Source: an uncultured Succinivibrio sp. (lineage in GTDB: Bacteria; Pseudomonadota; Gammaproteobacteria; Enterobacterales; Succinivibrionaceae). Taken from it: a stretch of 64,000 nucleotides of DNA. Location of the stretch: contig CAAGLL010000035.1 in assembly GCA_900770725.1 (NCBI GenBank), positions 1 to 64,000 on the forward strand, read 5' to 3'. Below the pieces are notes generated by a model, which made no database searches, was not told the DNA's origin, and saw nothing but the letters and a program-made list of their open reading frames with translations. How positions within the stretch are numbered: position 1 is the stretch's first letter; the number at the start of each line of letters is the position of its first letter. Made by a program: the position numbers and the translations under genes. Shown here in pieces: positions 16,253 through 22,604 of this stretch.

Positions 16253-17085
16253 CACTTGCTCCACCATTCCGGGCGGGTGAAGGAATCCCAGTAGTGGTCG
16301 GCCTCCAGCCCATCCTTGAACTCCTTGGAGGTCACGATCTCCTTGAGCAGCGCCCCGAGGTCGTCCTTGTCCTCGTCCCTGACGGCAACGACGTTCTTGA
16401 TGTTCTCCTGCACCTTCTCGACCGCCAGGGCCTTTGAGTAGTCGAGCTTGGCCGCCACGGCGTAGTTGCCCGGCACGAAGCCCGCGTCAAGCGAGTCGAG
16501 CGAGCGGGAGATCTGGGCCGCCTCGATGGGGATGAACTCAAGCTTCCTGGGGTTCTCGGTAATGTCGGCGACCGAGGCCTTGACCTCGGACTTCTCGTCG
16601 TTGGCGCCAAGCTTCACCAGCCCGTTCTCAGAGGCGATGCGCAGCGCCCTTGCAAGGTTCACCGCATCGGTGGGGATGCCGATCTTCGCGCCCTCGGGAA
16701 GCTCGTCCAGGCTCTTGTACTTGTCCGAGAAGACGCCAAGCCCCAAGGTCGGCACGTTGATGACCGAGGTGAGGTGCAGCCCCTGATCCTTGACGATGGT
16801 GGACAGGTAGGTCTGGTGCTGCATCAGGTTGGCATCGATGTCCTTGGACTCCAGGGCGCTGTCGGGGGTCACGTAGTCGGTGAAGTCGTGGTACTCGACC
16901 TTGAAGCCCTTCTTCTCAAGCTGAGGGGCGATGAACTTCTCGACCATCTCGCGGTAAGGGCCCGGGCAGAAGCCGAACTTGATGGTCTGCGGGATCTGGC
17001 CGCCTGCTGCCGAGGACGCGGGCGAGAAGGCGAGAATGCCAAATGAGAAGACTGAGGCCAGAGCGATTGAGACAAACTTATTCAT
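16252..17085 (-). CDS. metQ: methionine-binding periplasmic protein
   Basis: NlpA/MetQ-family substrate-binding protein for methionine. Landmarks are the YHDFTDYVTPDSAL strand, DANLMQHQTYL near residue 90, GIPTDAVNLARALRI near 140 and the late VPGNYAVAA. The signal peptide ends near ASSAAGG with no lipobox Cys, so unlike most MetQ proteins it appears to be a soluble periplasmic protein instead of a lipoprotein. The ATG at 17085 has GGAAC about 8 nt upstream. It is the first structural gene after a roughly 345-nt leader with a short Met/Cys ORF and a terminator-like hairpin. Confidence 0.94.
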   Translation of the reverse strand: MNKFVSIALASVFSFGILAFSPASSAAGGQIPQTIKFGFCPGPYREMVEKFIAPQLEKKGFKVEYHDFTDYVTPDSALESKDIDANLMQHQTYLSTIVKDQGLHLTSVINVPTLGLGVFSDKYKSLDELPEGAKIGIPTDAVNLARALRIASENGLVKLGANDEKSEVKASVADITENPRKLEFIPIEAAQISRSLDSLDAGFVPGNYAVAAKLDYSKALAVEKVQENIKNVVAVRDEDKDDLGALLKEIVTSKEFKDGLEADHYWDSFTRPEWWSK

Positions 17086-17122
17086 GATTTTGTTCCAAAA
17101 AATTTACATGTCTGATGTAGTT

Positions 17123-17151
17123 AAAAAATATCTAGCAATGGCATTCCAGAT
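17123..17151 (-). terminator. terminator-like hairpin (possible attenuator) before metQ
   Basis: On the minus strand ATCTGGAAT pairs with ATTGCTAGAT (one bulge, one wobble) around a GCC loop, and is followed by A and six Ts (17128-17123). It ends 38 nt before the metQ ATG, inside the leader, so it would stop transcription before metQ unless relieved. The stem has nine pairs with several A-T, so it is of moderate strength. Confidence 0.5.
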
Positions 17152-17220
17152 CTATTCAGGGATGCGGAAGCCCTTGCGGTAGTTCAGAACGGGAACGGGT
17201 TCCTGATTTTGCGGAGGTAC

Positions 17221-17235
17221 TGCCTCAGCGAGGCA
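17221..17235 (-). promoter_or_regulatory. small hairpin at the leader-ORF stop codon
   Basis: TGCCTC and GAGGCA pair perfectly around a 3-nt loop and the hairpin spans the TGA of the 52-codon leader ORF. Just upstream, GCATGC-GCTCCT-GCATGC can fold over the Met codons. Both are where a stalled ribosome would alter folding in an attenuator. Confidence 0.4.
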
Positions 17236-17383
17236 TTCGCATGCAGGAGCGCATGCAGCACATGACGGCGCGCCCAGCACGAGCGGCCAAGTTTTGAGAG
17301 GTGGAAATACCGGGGGCCTTGAGGTCCGGGGCGCTGAATACTGGGGCACCAGCCGCCAGCAGTGACTTAAGCAATTTTTCCAT
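17225..17383 (-). CDS. candidate Met/Cys-rich leader peptide upstream of metQ
   Basis: A 52-codon ORF that begins ATG-GAA-AAA and ends in VMCCMRSCMRMPR, i.e. four Met and three Cys in ten consecutive residues next to the stop. It lies 139 nt upstream of metQ on the same strand, with a TTGACA -35 about 80 nt before it, a hairpin over its stop codon and a terminator-like hairpin between it and metQ. This layout is what a translational attenuator responding to methionine or cysteine would look like. The RBS is weak (AGG about 8 nt upstream). A different minus-strand frame is also open through this stretch, so chance cannot be excluded. Confidence 0.4.
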   Translation of the reverse strand: MEKLLKSLLAAGAPVFSAPDLKAPGISTSQNLAARAGRAVMCCMRSCMRMPR

Positions 17384-17406
17384 GATTGAACCTGATTGAT
17401 TTCGGT

Positions 17407-17430
17407 GCGGAGCAATTTCCTTGCTTCCGC
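17407..17430 (-). promoter_or_regulatory. 5' leader hairpin
   Basis: GCGG-A-AGCAA pairs with TTGCT-CCGC (nine pairs, one bulge) around a 5-nt loop, at the predicted 5' end of the metQ leader transcript. It may protect the RNA end or be part of a regulatory fold. Confidence 0.4.
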
Positions 17431-17437
17431 GCTTTTA

Positions 17438-17466
17438 CTTTGACCGCACTCCCAGCGGCTTGTCAA
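17438..17466 (-). promoter_or_regulatory. predicted sigma-70 promoter for the metQ operon
   Basis: On the minus strand a perfect TTGACA (17466-17461) is followed after 17 nt by TCAAAG (17443-17438), only 3 of 6 to the -10 consensus. A transcription start near 17431 would give a leader of about 345 nt. Confidence 0.45.
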
Positions 17467-18086
17467 CAGTAATTTGCCCAAATACGCAAAATTCACTCAA
17501 ATGATGCACTCTTCCGTGGCGCCCCTGCAGAAAGAATGCCTGAGCTCTGAAAAGCAGCGATCTCATGAAGTTTATTTATTAAGAATCGATAAGTTAGCCT
17601 TGTGTCAATGCCTTGGCACCAGTGCAAATGACCAATGACCCTGCGGCAGGGGAGGGCGGTCAGGCCAGCTTTGGATGCGCATTTGCCGATCCGCCACAGC
17701 TGAATTGAGCAAAGAGATCGCCCCATGCGAGGCAGAGTGCCATCGGACAACCGCGCTGAACGGACCCACAGGCCAACGCATCGTTGAAAGGAAGGAGCTC
17801 GAGCCTGGCTCGTGTCCCGGCGCGAGCTGCAGGCAGCGCTTAACGGCCATGGGCTCGCGAGCAAGGAGTCAGGCAAGGGAGCAAGGCCTGCGATGGCTCC
17901 ACCACATGGCAGCGCCTTGAGAGTGTTTTGAGCTTTGAGCATCAAGCGGACTTGCGGCAAATTCATGCCTCTCAAGGAGAAAACCCCTGAGCGTACTCTG
18001 CCTGCCTAGTAATCGACACAAGCTAAAATCGAAGCTGGCTTGATTAGTTTTAGATCCAGTCTGGATTAGATTCAGCGCAAATATCC

Positions 18087-18114
18087 ACTAATAAAATAAT
18101 CATGATTTATTAGT
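18087..18114. repeat. 9-bp inverted repeat
   Basis: ACTAATAAA and TTTATTAGT flank a 10-nt spacer that itself contains TCATGA. It is AT-rich and without a T-tract; its role is unknown. Confidence 0.6.
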
Positions 18115-18249
18115 TGCTAGTTTGAGTTTGGTTACTTTATGGCAGACAATTAAAAGTATGATCATTACTTTTCAAGACACATTTTCTCCAATCAGGCAAA
18201 GGGCCACGACAGGTGCATTTACACGGATGAAAAAATAATAGAAGACCGA

Positions 18250-18591
18250 CTTTCATATAGCGAAAGAAATCTGAAAGAAATTCCTTTCATTCATGAAAGT
18301 TATGTAATTAAAATTTCATGATCTTAATACCTTGGCTTTCATATCAAAAAGAATCACTAATCTTCATCTAATGATAGCTTCACATGAAGCTTAGATATAT
18401 CTTTTATTTTCAATAAGTTACATATGGTTATGTTAAATAAATATCAGTTTATATAAATTATTTTCTTGCATATTTACACCATGCTCAAAGGCTTACAAAA
18501 CCATCTTCATCAAGCTTTCAGCTTTCACGGAGAACGGCATGCCTGAAAGCCGCCGGGGCCTCTGAAGCCACGGCAAGGCAGGAGCTGAAAG
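18250..18591. repeat. cluster of nine CTTTCA/TGAAAG hexamers
   Basis: Copies start at 18250, 18272, 18284, 18294, 18336, 18515, 18522, 18544 and 18586, in both orientations. Two form the dyad CTTTCAT-TC-ATGAAAG at 18284-18299, and CTTTCATAT is repeated 86 bp apart (18250 and 18336). Well under one copy would be expected by chance in this length. It looks like a multi-site regulator target or a repeat relic. Confidence 0.6.
18376..18391. repeat. 7-2-7 dyad
   Basis: AGCTTCA-CA-TGAAGCT is a perfect palindrome with the same 7-2-7 geometry as the dyad at 18284-18299 and a similar TTCA/TGAA core. Confidence 0.55.
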
Positions 18592-18600
18592 TTGGGAGTA

Positions 18601-18744
18601 ATGCCTGCCGATTACCGCAGGACGCCCCGCCAGTGGCATGAGATTACGTTCGCCTATGGTGTGTCAAGCCTGCACTGGCGGGTGGTCGATGGATGGGTAA
18701 TGACGCCAGAACCCATGCCCCGCGGGCATTGGGATTACCGCTGA
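18601..18744 (+). CDS. 47-aa ORF, possible remnant
   Basis: ATG preceded by GGGAG at a short distance; it ends in TGA that overlaps a following ATG. The protein is rich in Trp, Arg and His, with a EITFAYGVSSLHWRVV stretch that loosely recalls the helix-turn-helix part of IS5-type OrfA transposases. No larger transposase or inverted ends are visible. It could be a decayed insertion-sequence fragment or a chance ORF. Confidence 0.2.
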   Translation: MPADYRRTPRQWHEITFAYGVSSLHWRVVDGWVMTPEPMPRGHWDYR

Positions 18745-18852
18745 TGACCGATTGGAGGCGCTACTGAAGGCGCTGAAGGCTGAGGTTCGATCCCGGCGTC
18801 CAGGATGGGAGCTGCCGAGGGCTTACGCCCTGGCTTTGGGGATCTTGAGATC

Positions 18853-18887
18853 AAAAAAAACCCCTGAGAATGGAGCTTCCTCAGGGG
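18853..18887 (-). terminator. intrinsic terminator of the ZapC-like gene
   Basis: CCCCTGAG (18861-18868) pairs with CTCAGGGG (18880-18887); on the minus strand it is followed by eight Ts (18860-18853). An extra TTCTTAAC/GTTAAGAA hairpin sits at 18894-18915 just before it. Confidence 0.85.
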
Positions 18888-18938
18888 TGGAATTTCTTAA
18901 CTTTTAGGTTAAGAACTACAGCAACTTAGGATGACATC

Positions 18939-18958
18939 CCGGGGAAACCCCCGGTTTT
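18939..18958 (+). terminator. possible plus-strand terminator
   Basis: CCGGGG and CCCCGG pair around a 4-nt loop and are followed by TTTT. It points to plus-strand transcription out of the 18.6 kb area, but the stem is only six pairs. Confidence 0.35.
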
Positions 18959-19018
18959 CCAGGCAGCGGTCAGACCGTGCCTGATGGCCCATGTCACGCA
19001 GCCATCATGAAACCTTTA

Positions 19019-19636
19019 TTACGCGTACCTCATAACGTCGCGGCGACTGTTCGACAAGGCCCTGAAGCTGCACAGGTAAGCGGGGTTCACCCGGATCATG
19101 TGCCCCAGCTGCACGACGCGCCCATTTCCCAGTTTCAGCTCTGGATTCAGGAGCATCAAGCGTGCCAGCCCATCGACATCGCAGTCCTCGAGCACTATGC
19201 AGTCGCCGCCATATCCTTCCTTGGTGTAGACGGTAACGATGCTTCCGGCCTCGAAGTAGTAGTTGTTCCCGATGTTGGTGAACAGCCTCGAGAGCGGGAT
19301 GCTCGGCCTTACAAACCTTTCGCAAGCCACAGCGTTGATCCCCAGATCGAGGATCTCGCCTTCCTTGAGCCTGAGGGTGTCTGAAAGCCCCTCCTGGTAC
19401 ACGGTGAGCAGCCTTGCGTCTTCGCAGCAGAAATGCTCGCCGGGCCTCGGCAGGTTCAGCAGATCGCGGATCACGAAGTGGGTGTTGAACGTGAAGAAGC
19501 GTCCGTCGTCTGCCCTCAGGTAGATACCGAGCTTCTCGCCGTTGTAATTCCAGCTCCAGTCGTTGACTGGCGTGATCTTCACTGCCTTCCGCCTTTGCTT
19601 TTGAAAGCCGTTTGTAATTCTGTTTACGGTTTTCAT
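19019..19636 (-). CDS. zapC: ZapC-like cell-division protein
   Basis: Resembles ZapC, a cytoplasmic protein that stabilises the FtsZ ring in Gammaproteobacteria. The match lies in an N-terminal NDWSWNYNGEKLGIYL, a middle FCCEDARLLTVYQE, and DLGINAVACERFVRPSIPLSR, the counterpart of the LNALVANRFLKP block of ZapC. It is diverged: there is an N-terminal basic stretch and a longer C-terminus. In E. coli zapC lies next to pyrD; here pyrD is 1.7 kb away across a phosphoesterase and a TnpB-like ORF, which supports the call. The ATG at 19636 is preferred over one at 19708, although neither has a strong RBS. A clear terminator follows. Confidence 0.6.
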   Translation of the reverse strand: MKTVNRITNGFQKQRRKAVKITPVNDWSWNYNGEKLGIYLRADDGRFFTFNTHFVIRDLLNLPRPGEHFCCEDARLLTVYQEGLSDTLRLKEGEILDLGINAVACERFVRPSIPLSRLFTNIGNNYYFEAGSIVTVYTKEGYGGDCIVLEDCDVDGLARLMLLNPELKLGNGRVVQLGHMIRVNPAYLCSFRALSNSRRDVMRYA

Positions 19637-19988
19637 TCTAAGGTTTTCACCTGCCGATGTATACCCTTTTTTGGCAAAATTTGACCTCCGTCTCGGCAGG
19701 CGATCCAATTACCATGTTTTTGCTCTTTTTTTATTTAGACCCCCTACTGCTCTTCCGCATGCTCATTACTTTTATCTATCAGTTTTCCTGCACGTGGAGA
19801 CTTGGATTGGCGATTACTTCTGCAACAGCATGATGGGTCGCATATTAACCCTGCCCCGCCTCTTCCAGCTTTCCCGCCCTGCCCTTGCCCTGGATCGCTC
19901 ATGATAAGAATTTTCGCAATGGCACCGCCCATATAAAGGATAATAGTCGGATGAAACTGCCCGGCCTGACACCGGGCTTGGGAGCAAA

Positions 19989-20627
19989 ATGTTATTCTTC
20001 ACCTCTGATCTGCACTTCGGCCACGAGAAGATCATCAAGGCCTGCAGGCGCCCCTTCAGCAGCGTTGAGGAGATGAACGGGAAGCTGGTGGAGAACTGGA
20101 ACGCCACCGTGGGCGCCCACGACGAGGTGTACATCCTCGGCGACTTCGCCCTGCGCCTGGAGATGCCGCAGATCCATGAGATCCTCGAGCAGCTCAACGG
20201 GCGCAAGCACCTGATCTTCGGAAACCACGATCACGAGATCGCCCGCCACCGCTACTTCTTCCGCGACGTGTTCGTCTCGATGCGCGATCTGTACCTGATG
20301 CGCCTGCCCAGCTATGACAAGAGGCTGATCCTCTGCCACTACCCCATGATGTTCTGGTGCGGCGACTACGATCCGAAGTTCGTCCACCTCTACGGCCACA
20401 TCCACAACAACGCCCACGACATCGCCTGGGCATCCCACCTGCGCAACGCCTACAACGTGGGAGTCGACGTCAACGGCTACCGCCCGGTGAGCATCGACGA
20501 GATCTTGGAGAAGATCCGCGCGCACAACGACGCCCTGCCCCTGGTCCAGAGCATCAACCCGCCGCTTGAGGATCGCAAGGCAGTCCCGCAGATCGCAGTT
20601 GAGAAGCCCGGGGATCCGAACTCCTGA
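19989..20627 (+). CDS. calcineurin-like metallophosphoesterase
   Basis: Small single-domain metallophosphoesterase (212 aa). The metal-binding motifs are TSDLHFGHEKI at the N-terminus, YILGDFAL near residue 50, IFGNHDHE near 77, LCHYPMMFW near 118 and LYGHIHNN near 137. This arrangement is typical of the small phosphoesterases often found in phage and bacterial genomes whose substrate is unknown. The ATG at 19989 has GGGAG about 5 nt upstream, with a GCCCGG/CCGGGC hairpin just before that. A terminator follows. It is divergent from the ZapC-like gene. Confidence 0.87.
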   Translation: MLFFTSDLHFGHEKIIKACRRPFSSVEEMNGKLVENWNATVGAHDEVYILGDFALRLEMPQIHEILEQLNGRKHLIFGNHDHEIARHRYFFRDVFVSMRDLYLMRLPSYDKRLILCHYPMMFWCGDYDPKFVHLYGHIHNNAHDIAWASHLRNAYNVGVDVNGYRPVSIDEILEKIRAHNDALPLVQSINPPLEDRKAVPQIAVEKPGDPNS

Positions 20628-20641
20628 CCTCTTTTCAAAAT

Positions 20642-20665
20642 GGCCCGCGTCCTGCGGGCCGTTTT
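20642..20665 (+). terminator. intrinsic terminator
   Basis: GGCCCGC and GCGGGCC pair around GTCCT (20642-20660), followed by GTTTTGCTT; A-rich on the left side. It ends the phosphoesterase transcript. Confidence 0.8.
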
Positions 20666-20814
20666 GCTTCTGCACCATTAAAGCGCACCATGAAAAGCGC
20701 CACGAACGGCATTCCTGCGCCATTCCCCTACGCGGCGCTGATCCTGCGCAACCTGGAATTTTCCGTGCTGATATCCTCAAGCGCGTTCTTGAAGCAAAGG
20801 AGGTTCAAGAGGAC

Positions 20815-21267
20815 ATGTGCAAGATGAGGAAGCAAAGGGAGATGGTCGGGAGCTTCGGCTGGGCCGGAGTTCCGGTGCTCGCCTGCTCGGATCCGCGCTT
20901 TGACGTCATGGAGCCTGCAAGGCTCAGCCGCGGCCGGGCGAGGGTCGACCGCCTGCGCGACGAGCTTTCGCGCCAGGTTCCAGGCAGCCGCCGCTGGGCG
21001 AGGATCATGGTGGAGATCGGGCGCTGCCTGTCCGACATCGAGGACACCCGCAGGCGCTGCCACCGGCGCGCCGCGCGCAGGATCTGCTCGCGCTACCGCG
21101 CCGTGCTCATCGAGGATCCATCGCTCAAGGCCGCCGCCTGGGGCAAGGCCGTTGGCGGCGCCTTCGATCCGGCAGGCTTCATCCGCGCCCTGCGCGCCGA
21201 AGGCGAACGCGCCGGAACCGCGGTGGTCATCACCTCGTCGCTCAATGAGGGAAAAGGCGGCGCCTGA
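20815..21267 (+). CDS. truncated TnpB-derived protein (IS200/IS605 OrfB type)
   Basis: A 150-aa protein that aligns with the middle of TnpB/OrfB: an arginine-rich helical stretch (EPARLSRGRARVDRLRDEL, then RRWARIMVEIGRC), RRAARRICSRYRAVLIEDPS matching the RuvC-II block with its Glu, and AVGGAFDPAGFIRAL matching the following helix. The segment before it, GWAGVPVLACSDP, corresponds to the RuvC-I strand, but the catalytic Asp position appears to be Gly. The zinc-finger and RuvC-III regions are absent. AAGGAGG lies 11 nt before the ATG at 20815, so it may be translated. No partner tnpA is nearby. It could be a decaying transposon gene or a retained, nuclease-dead derivative. Confidence 0.65.
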   Translation: MCKMRKQREMVGSFGWAGVPVLACSDPRFDVMEPARLSRGRARVDRLRDELSRQVPGSRRWARIMVEIGRCLSDIEDTRRRCHRRAARRICSRYRAVLIEDPSLKAAAWGKAVGGAFDPAGFIRALRAEGERAGTAVVITSSLNEGKGGA

Positions 21268-21275
21268 TAAACCAA

Positions 21276-21304
21276 GGGCGCCGCAGGTATCACCCGCGGC
21301 GCCC
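21276..21304. terminator. hairpin between convergent genes
   Basis: GGGCGCCGC and GCGGCGCCC form a perfect 9-bp stem with an 11-nt loop, between the TnpB-like ORF and pyrD. No T-tract is present on either side, but the position suggests a shared terminator. Confidence 0.55.
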
Positions 21305-21322
21305 TGCCCTGCAGTTTCCTGA

Positions 21323-22348
21323 TCAGAGGTTGTTCACGATGTCGCGGATGACCTTGGGGCCGTCGTAGATGAGCGAGGTGTAGATCTGCACGAGGCTGGC
21401 GCCGGCGTCGATCTTCTCGCGGGCCTGGACGGCGTTCGAGATCCCTCCGACGCCGATGAGCGGGATCGAGTTGTCGACCATGTCGGAGACCAGCTTGAGC
21501 ACGCGGGTGCTCTTGTGGAAGAGCGGCTGGCCCGAGAGCCCGCCCCACTCGTTGGCATGGATCATCCCGTGGATCACGTCGCGGCTGACCGTGGTGTTGG
21601 TGCAGGTTATGCCGTCGACCTTCTGCTCGAGGCAGGCGCTGCACAGCGCGCGCAGCTCGTTGTCGTAGAGATCCGGGGAGATCTTGACGACCAGCGGGAC
21701 GTAGGTGCCGTGCTTGTCGGCAAGCTCCTTCTGCTTCTCCTTGAGCGGGCCGATGAGCTTGGAGAACGACTCGGCCTGCTGCAGATCGGTGAGATCCGGG
21801 GTGTTCGGGCATGAGATGTTCACCGCGATGTAGTCGGCGCAGGGGTAGACCTTGGTCATGCACTCGAGGTAGTCGTCCACCGCGTGCTCGATCGGGGTCG
21901 ACTCGTTCTTGCCGATGGATACCCCGATCACGCCGTCGTAGGTGGAGCGCTTGAGGTTGGATACCAGGTAGTCGACGCCCTTGTTGTTGAAGCCCATGCG
22001 GTTGATGATGCCCTCGGCCTCGTAGACGCGGAAGAGCCTGGGCTTGGGGTTGCCCTCCTGGGGCTTGGGAGTGACGGTGCCGACCTCGATGAAGCCGAAG
22101 CCCAGCGCGCCGAAGAAGTCGATGGCCTCGCCGTTCTTGTCCAATCCGGCTGCCAGCCCCACGGGGTTCCTGAACTTGAGCCCCATGACCTCGGCCGGGC
22201 TGTCCTCGACCTTCTGCGAGAAGATGCTCTTGAACGGCTCCTTAGAGAGGGTCTTCCCGGCGCTGATCATCAGATCGTGCGCGTTCTCGGCATTCATCAT
22301 GAACAGCATCGGCCTGATGAAGCTGCGGTACAGAAAATACGGGAACAT
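21323..22348 (-). CDS. pyrD: dihydroorotate dehydrogenase (quinone), class 2
   Basis: Membrane-associated FMN enzyme that oxidises dihydroorotate to orotate with quinone in pyrimidine synthesis. The N-terminal amphipathic membrane helix region precedes FRNPVGLAAGLDKNGEAIDF near residue 55. Other marks are VGTVTPKPQ with NRMGFNNKG, AVNISCPNTP with the catalytic Ser of class 2 enzymes near residue 172, and VGGISNAVQAREKI near 295. Length 341 aa is normal. The ATG at 22348 has AGGAG upstream. It is followed on the same strand by nothing and preceded by the DUF2835 gene and pepN. Confidence 0.96.
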   Translation of the reverse strand: MFPYFLYRSFIRPMLFMMNAENAHDLMISAGKTLSKEPFKSIFSQKVEDSPAEVMGLKFRNPVGLAAGLDKNGEAIDFFGALGFGFIEVGTVTPKPQEGNPKPRLFRVYEAEGIINRMGFNNKGVDYLVSNLKRSTYDGVIGVSIGKNESTPIEHAVDDYLECMTKVYPCADYIAVNISCPNTPDLTDLQQAESFSKLIGPLKEKQKELADKHGTYVPLVVKISPDLYDNELRALCSACLEQKVDGITCTNTTVSRDVIHGMIHANEWGGLSGQPLFHKSTRVLKLVSDMVDNSIPLIGVGGISNAVQAREKIDAGASLVQIYTSLIYDGPKVIRDIVNNL

Positions 22349-22364
22349 GCCTTTACTCCTATGT

Positions 22365-22604
22365 CTAGCCCAGGGAGCTGATCTCCTCCAGGCTCACGAA
22401 TTTATTGTCCTGGGTGGTGGTCAGCTGGAAGCGCCCCCTGATCCCATCCTCGGTCGTGAATTTCTTAAAGTGCTCGGCATCCAGATCGAGCACCAGCCCC
22501 TCGTCAGTGCGCACCCGGAACCTCCGGATCGCGCCAGAGTAGACGTCGAGGAGCTGCTCGCGGCTTATGCTGATTGAAAACTTGTAATAACGATAGCCGT
22601 ACAC
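22365..22604 (-). CDS. DUF2835 family protein
   Basis: Small (79 aa) soluble protein of the DUF2835 family of gammaproteobacteria, function unknown. The family pattern is seen in YYKFSISISREQLLDVYSG, VRTDEGLVLDLDAEHFKKF and the C-terminal GIRGRFQLTTTQDNKFVSLE. The start codon is a GTG at 22604 that directly follows the pepN stop, so translational coupling is likely. It lies between pepN and pyrD on one strand. Confidence 0.85.
   Translation of the reverse strand: MYGYRYYKFSISISREQLLDVYSGAIRRFRVRTDEGLVLDLDAEHFKKFTTEDGIRGRFQLTTTQDNKFVSLEEISSLG

Larger units (their letters stand above)
17497..19018. other. gene-poor interval with dyads and decayed coding remnants
   Basis: About 1.5 kb without a convincing gene. 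17.5-18.0 kb is of chromosomal GC content and has open frames on both strands that I cannot assign; it may be old coding debris. 18.0-18.5 kb is strongly AT-rich and contains several perfect dyads (18087-18114, 18284-18299, 18376-18391). 18.5-18.85 kb returns to high GC and holds a 47-codon ORF. Two hairpins with T-tracts close the interval. Confidence 0.6.

Noticed and set aside
17086..17125. MetJ box upstream of metQ
   Set aside because: One AGACATGT (6 of 8) was seen but no tandem second box, which MetJ binding requires.
17086..17450. SAM riboswitch before metQ
   Set aside because: No conserved SAM-I, SAM-II or SAM/SAH blocks were recognised in the leader.
17152..17496. Alternative minus-strand frame over the metQ leader
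   Set aside because: No RBS or homology; the 52-codon frame fits the promoter, stop hairpin and terminator better.
17493..17975. 160-codon minus-strand frame
   Set aside because: No recognisable domain, no RBS, and competing open frames on both strands; treated as possible coding debris.
18050..18130. Replication-origin-like DnaA box (ATATCCACT)
   Set aside because: A single imperfect match; no dnaA/dnaN genes and no box cluster.
20590..20640. tRNA-like stretch with GGATCCGAACTCC
   Set aside because: Only a T-arm-like string; no acceptor or anticodon stem can be formed.
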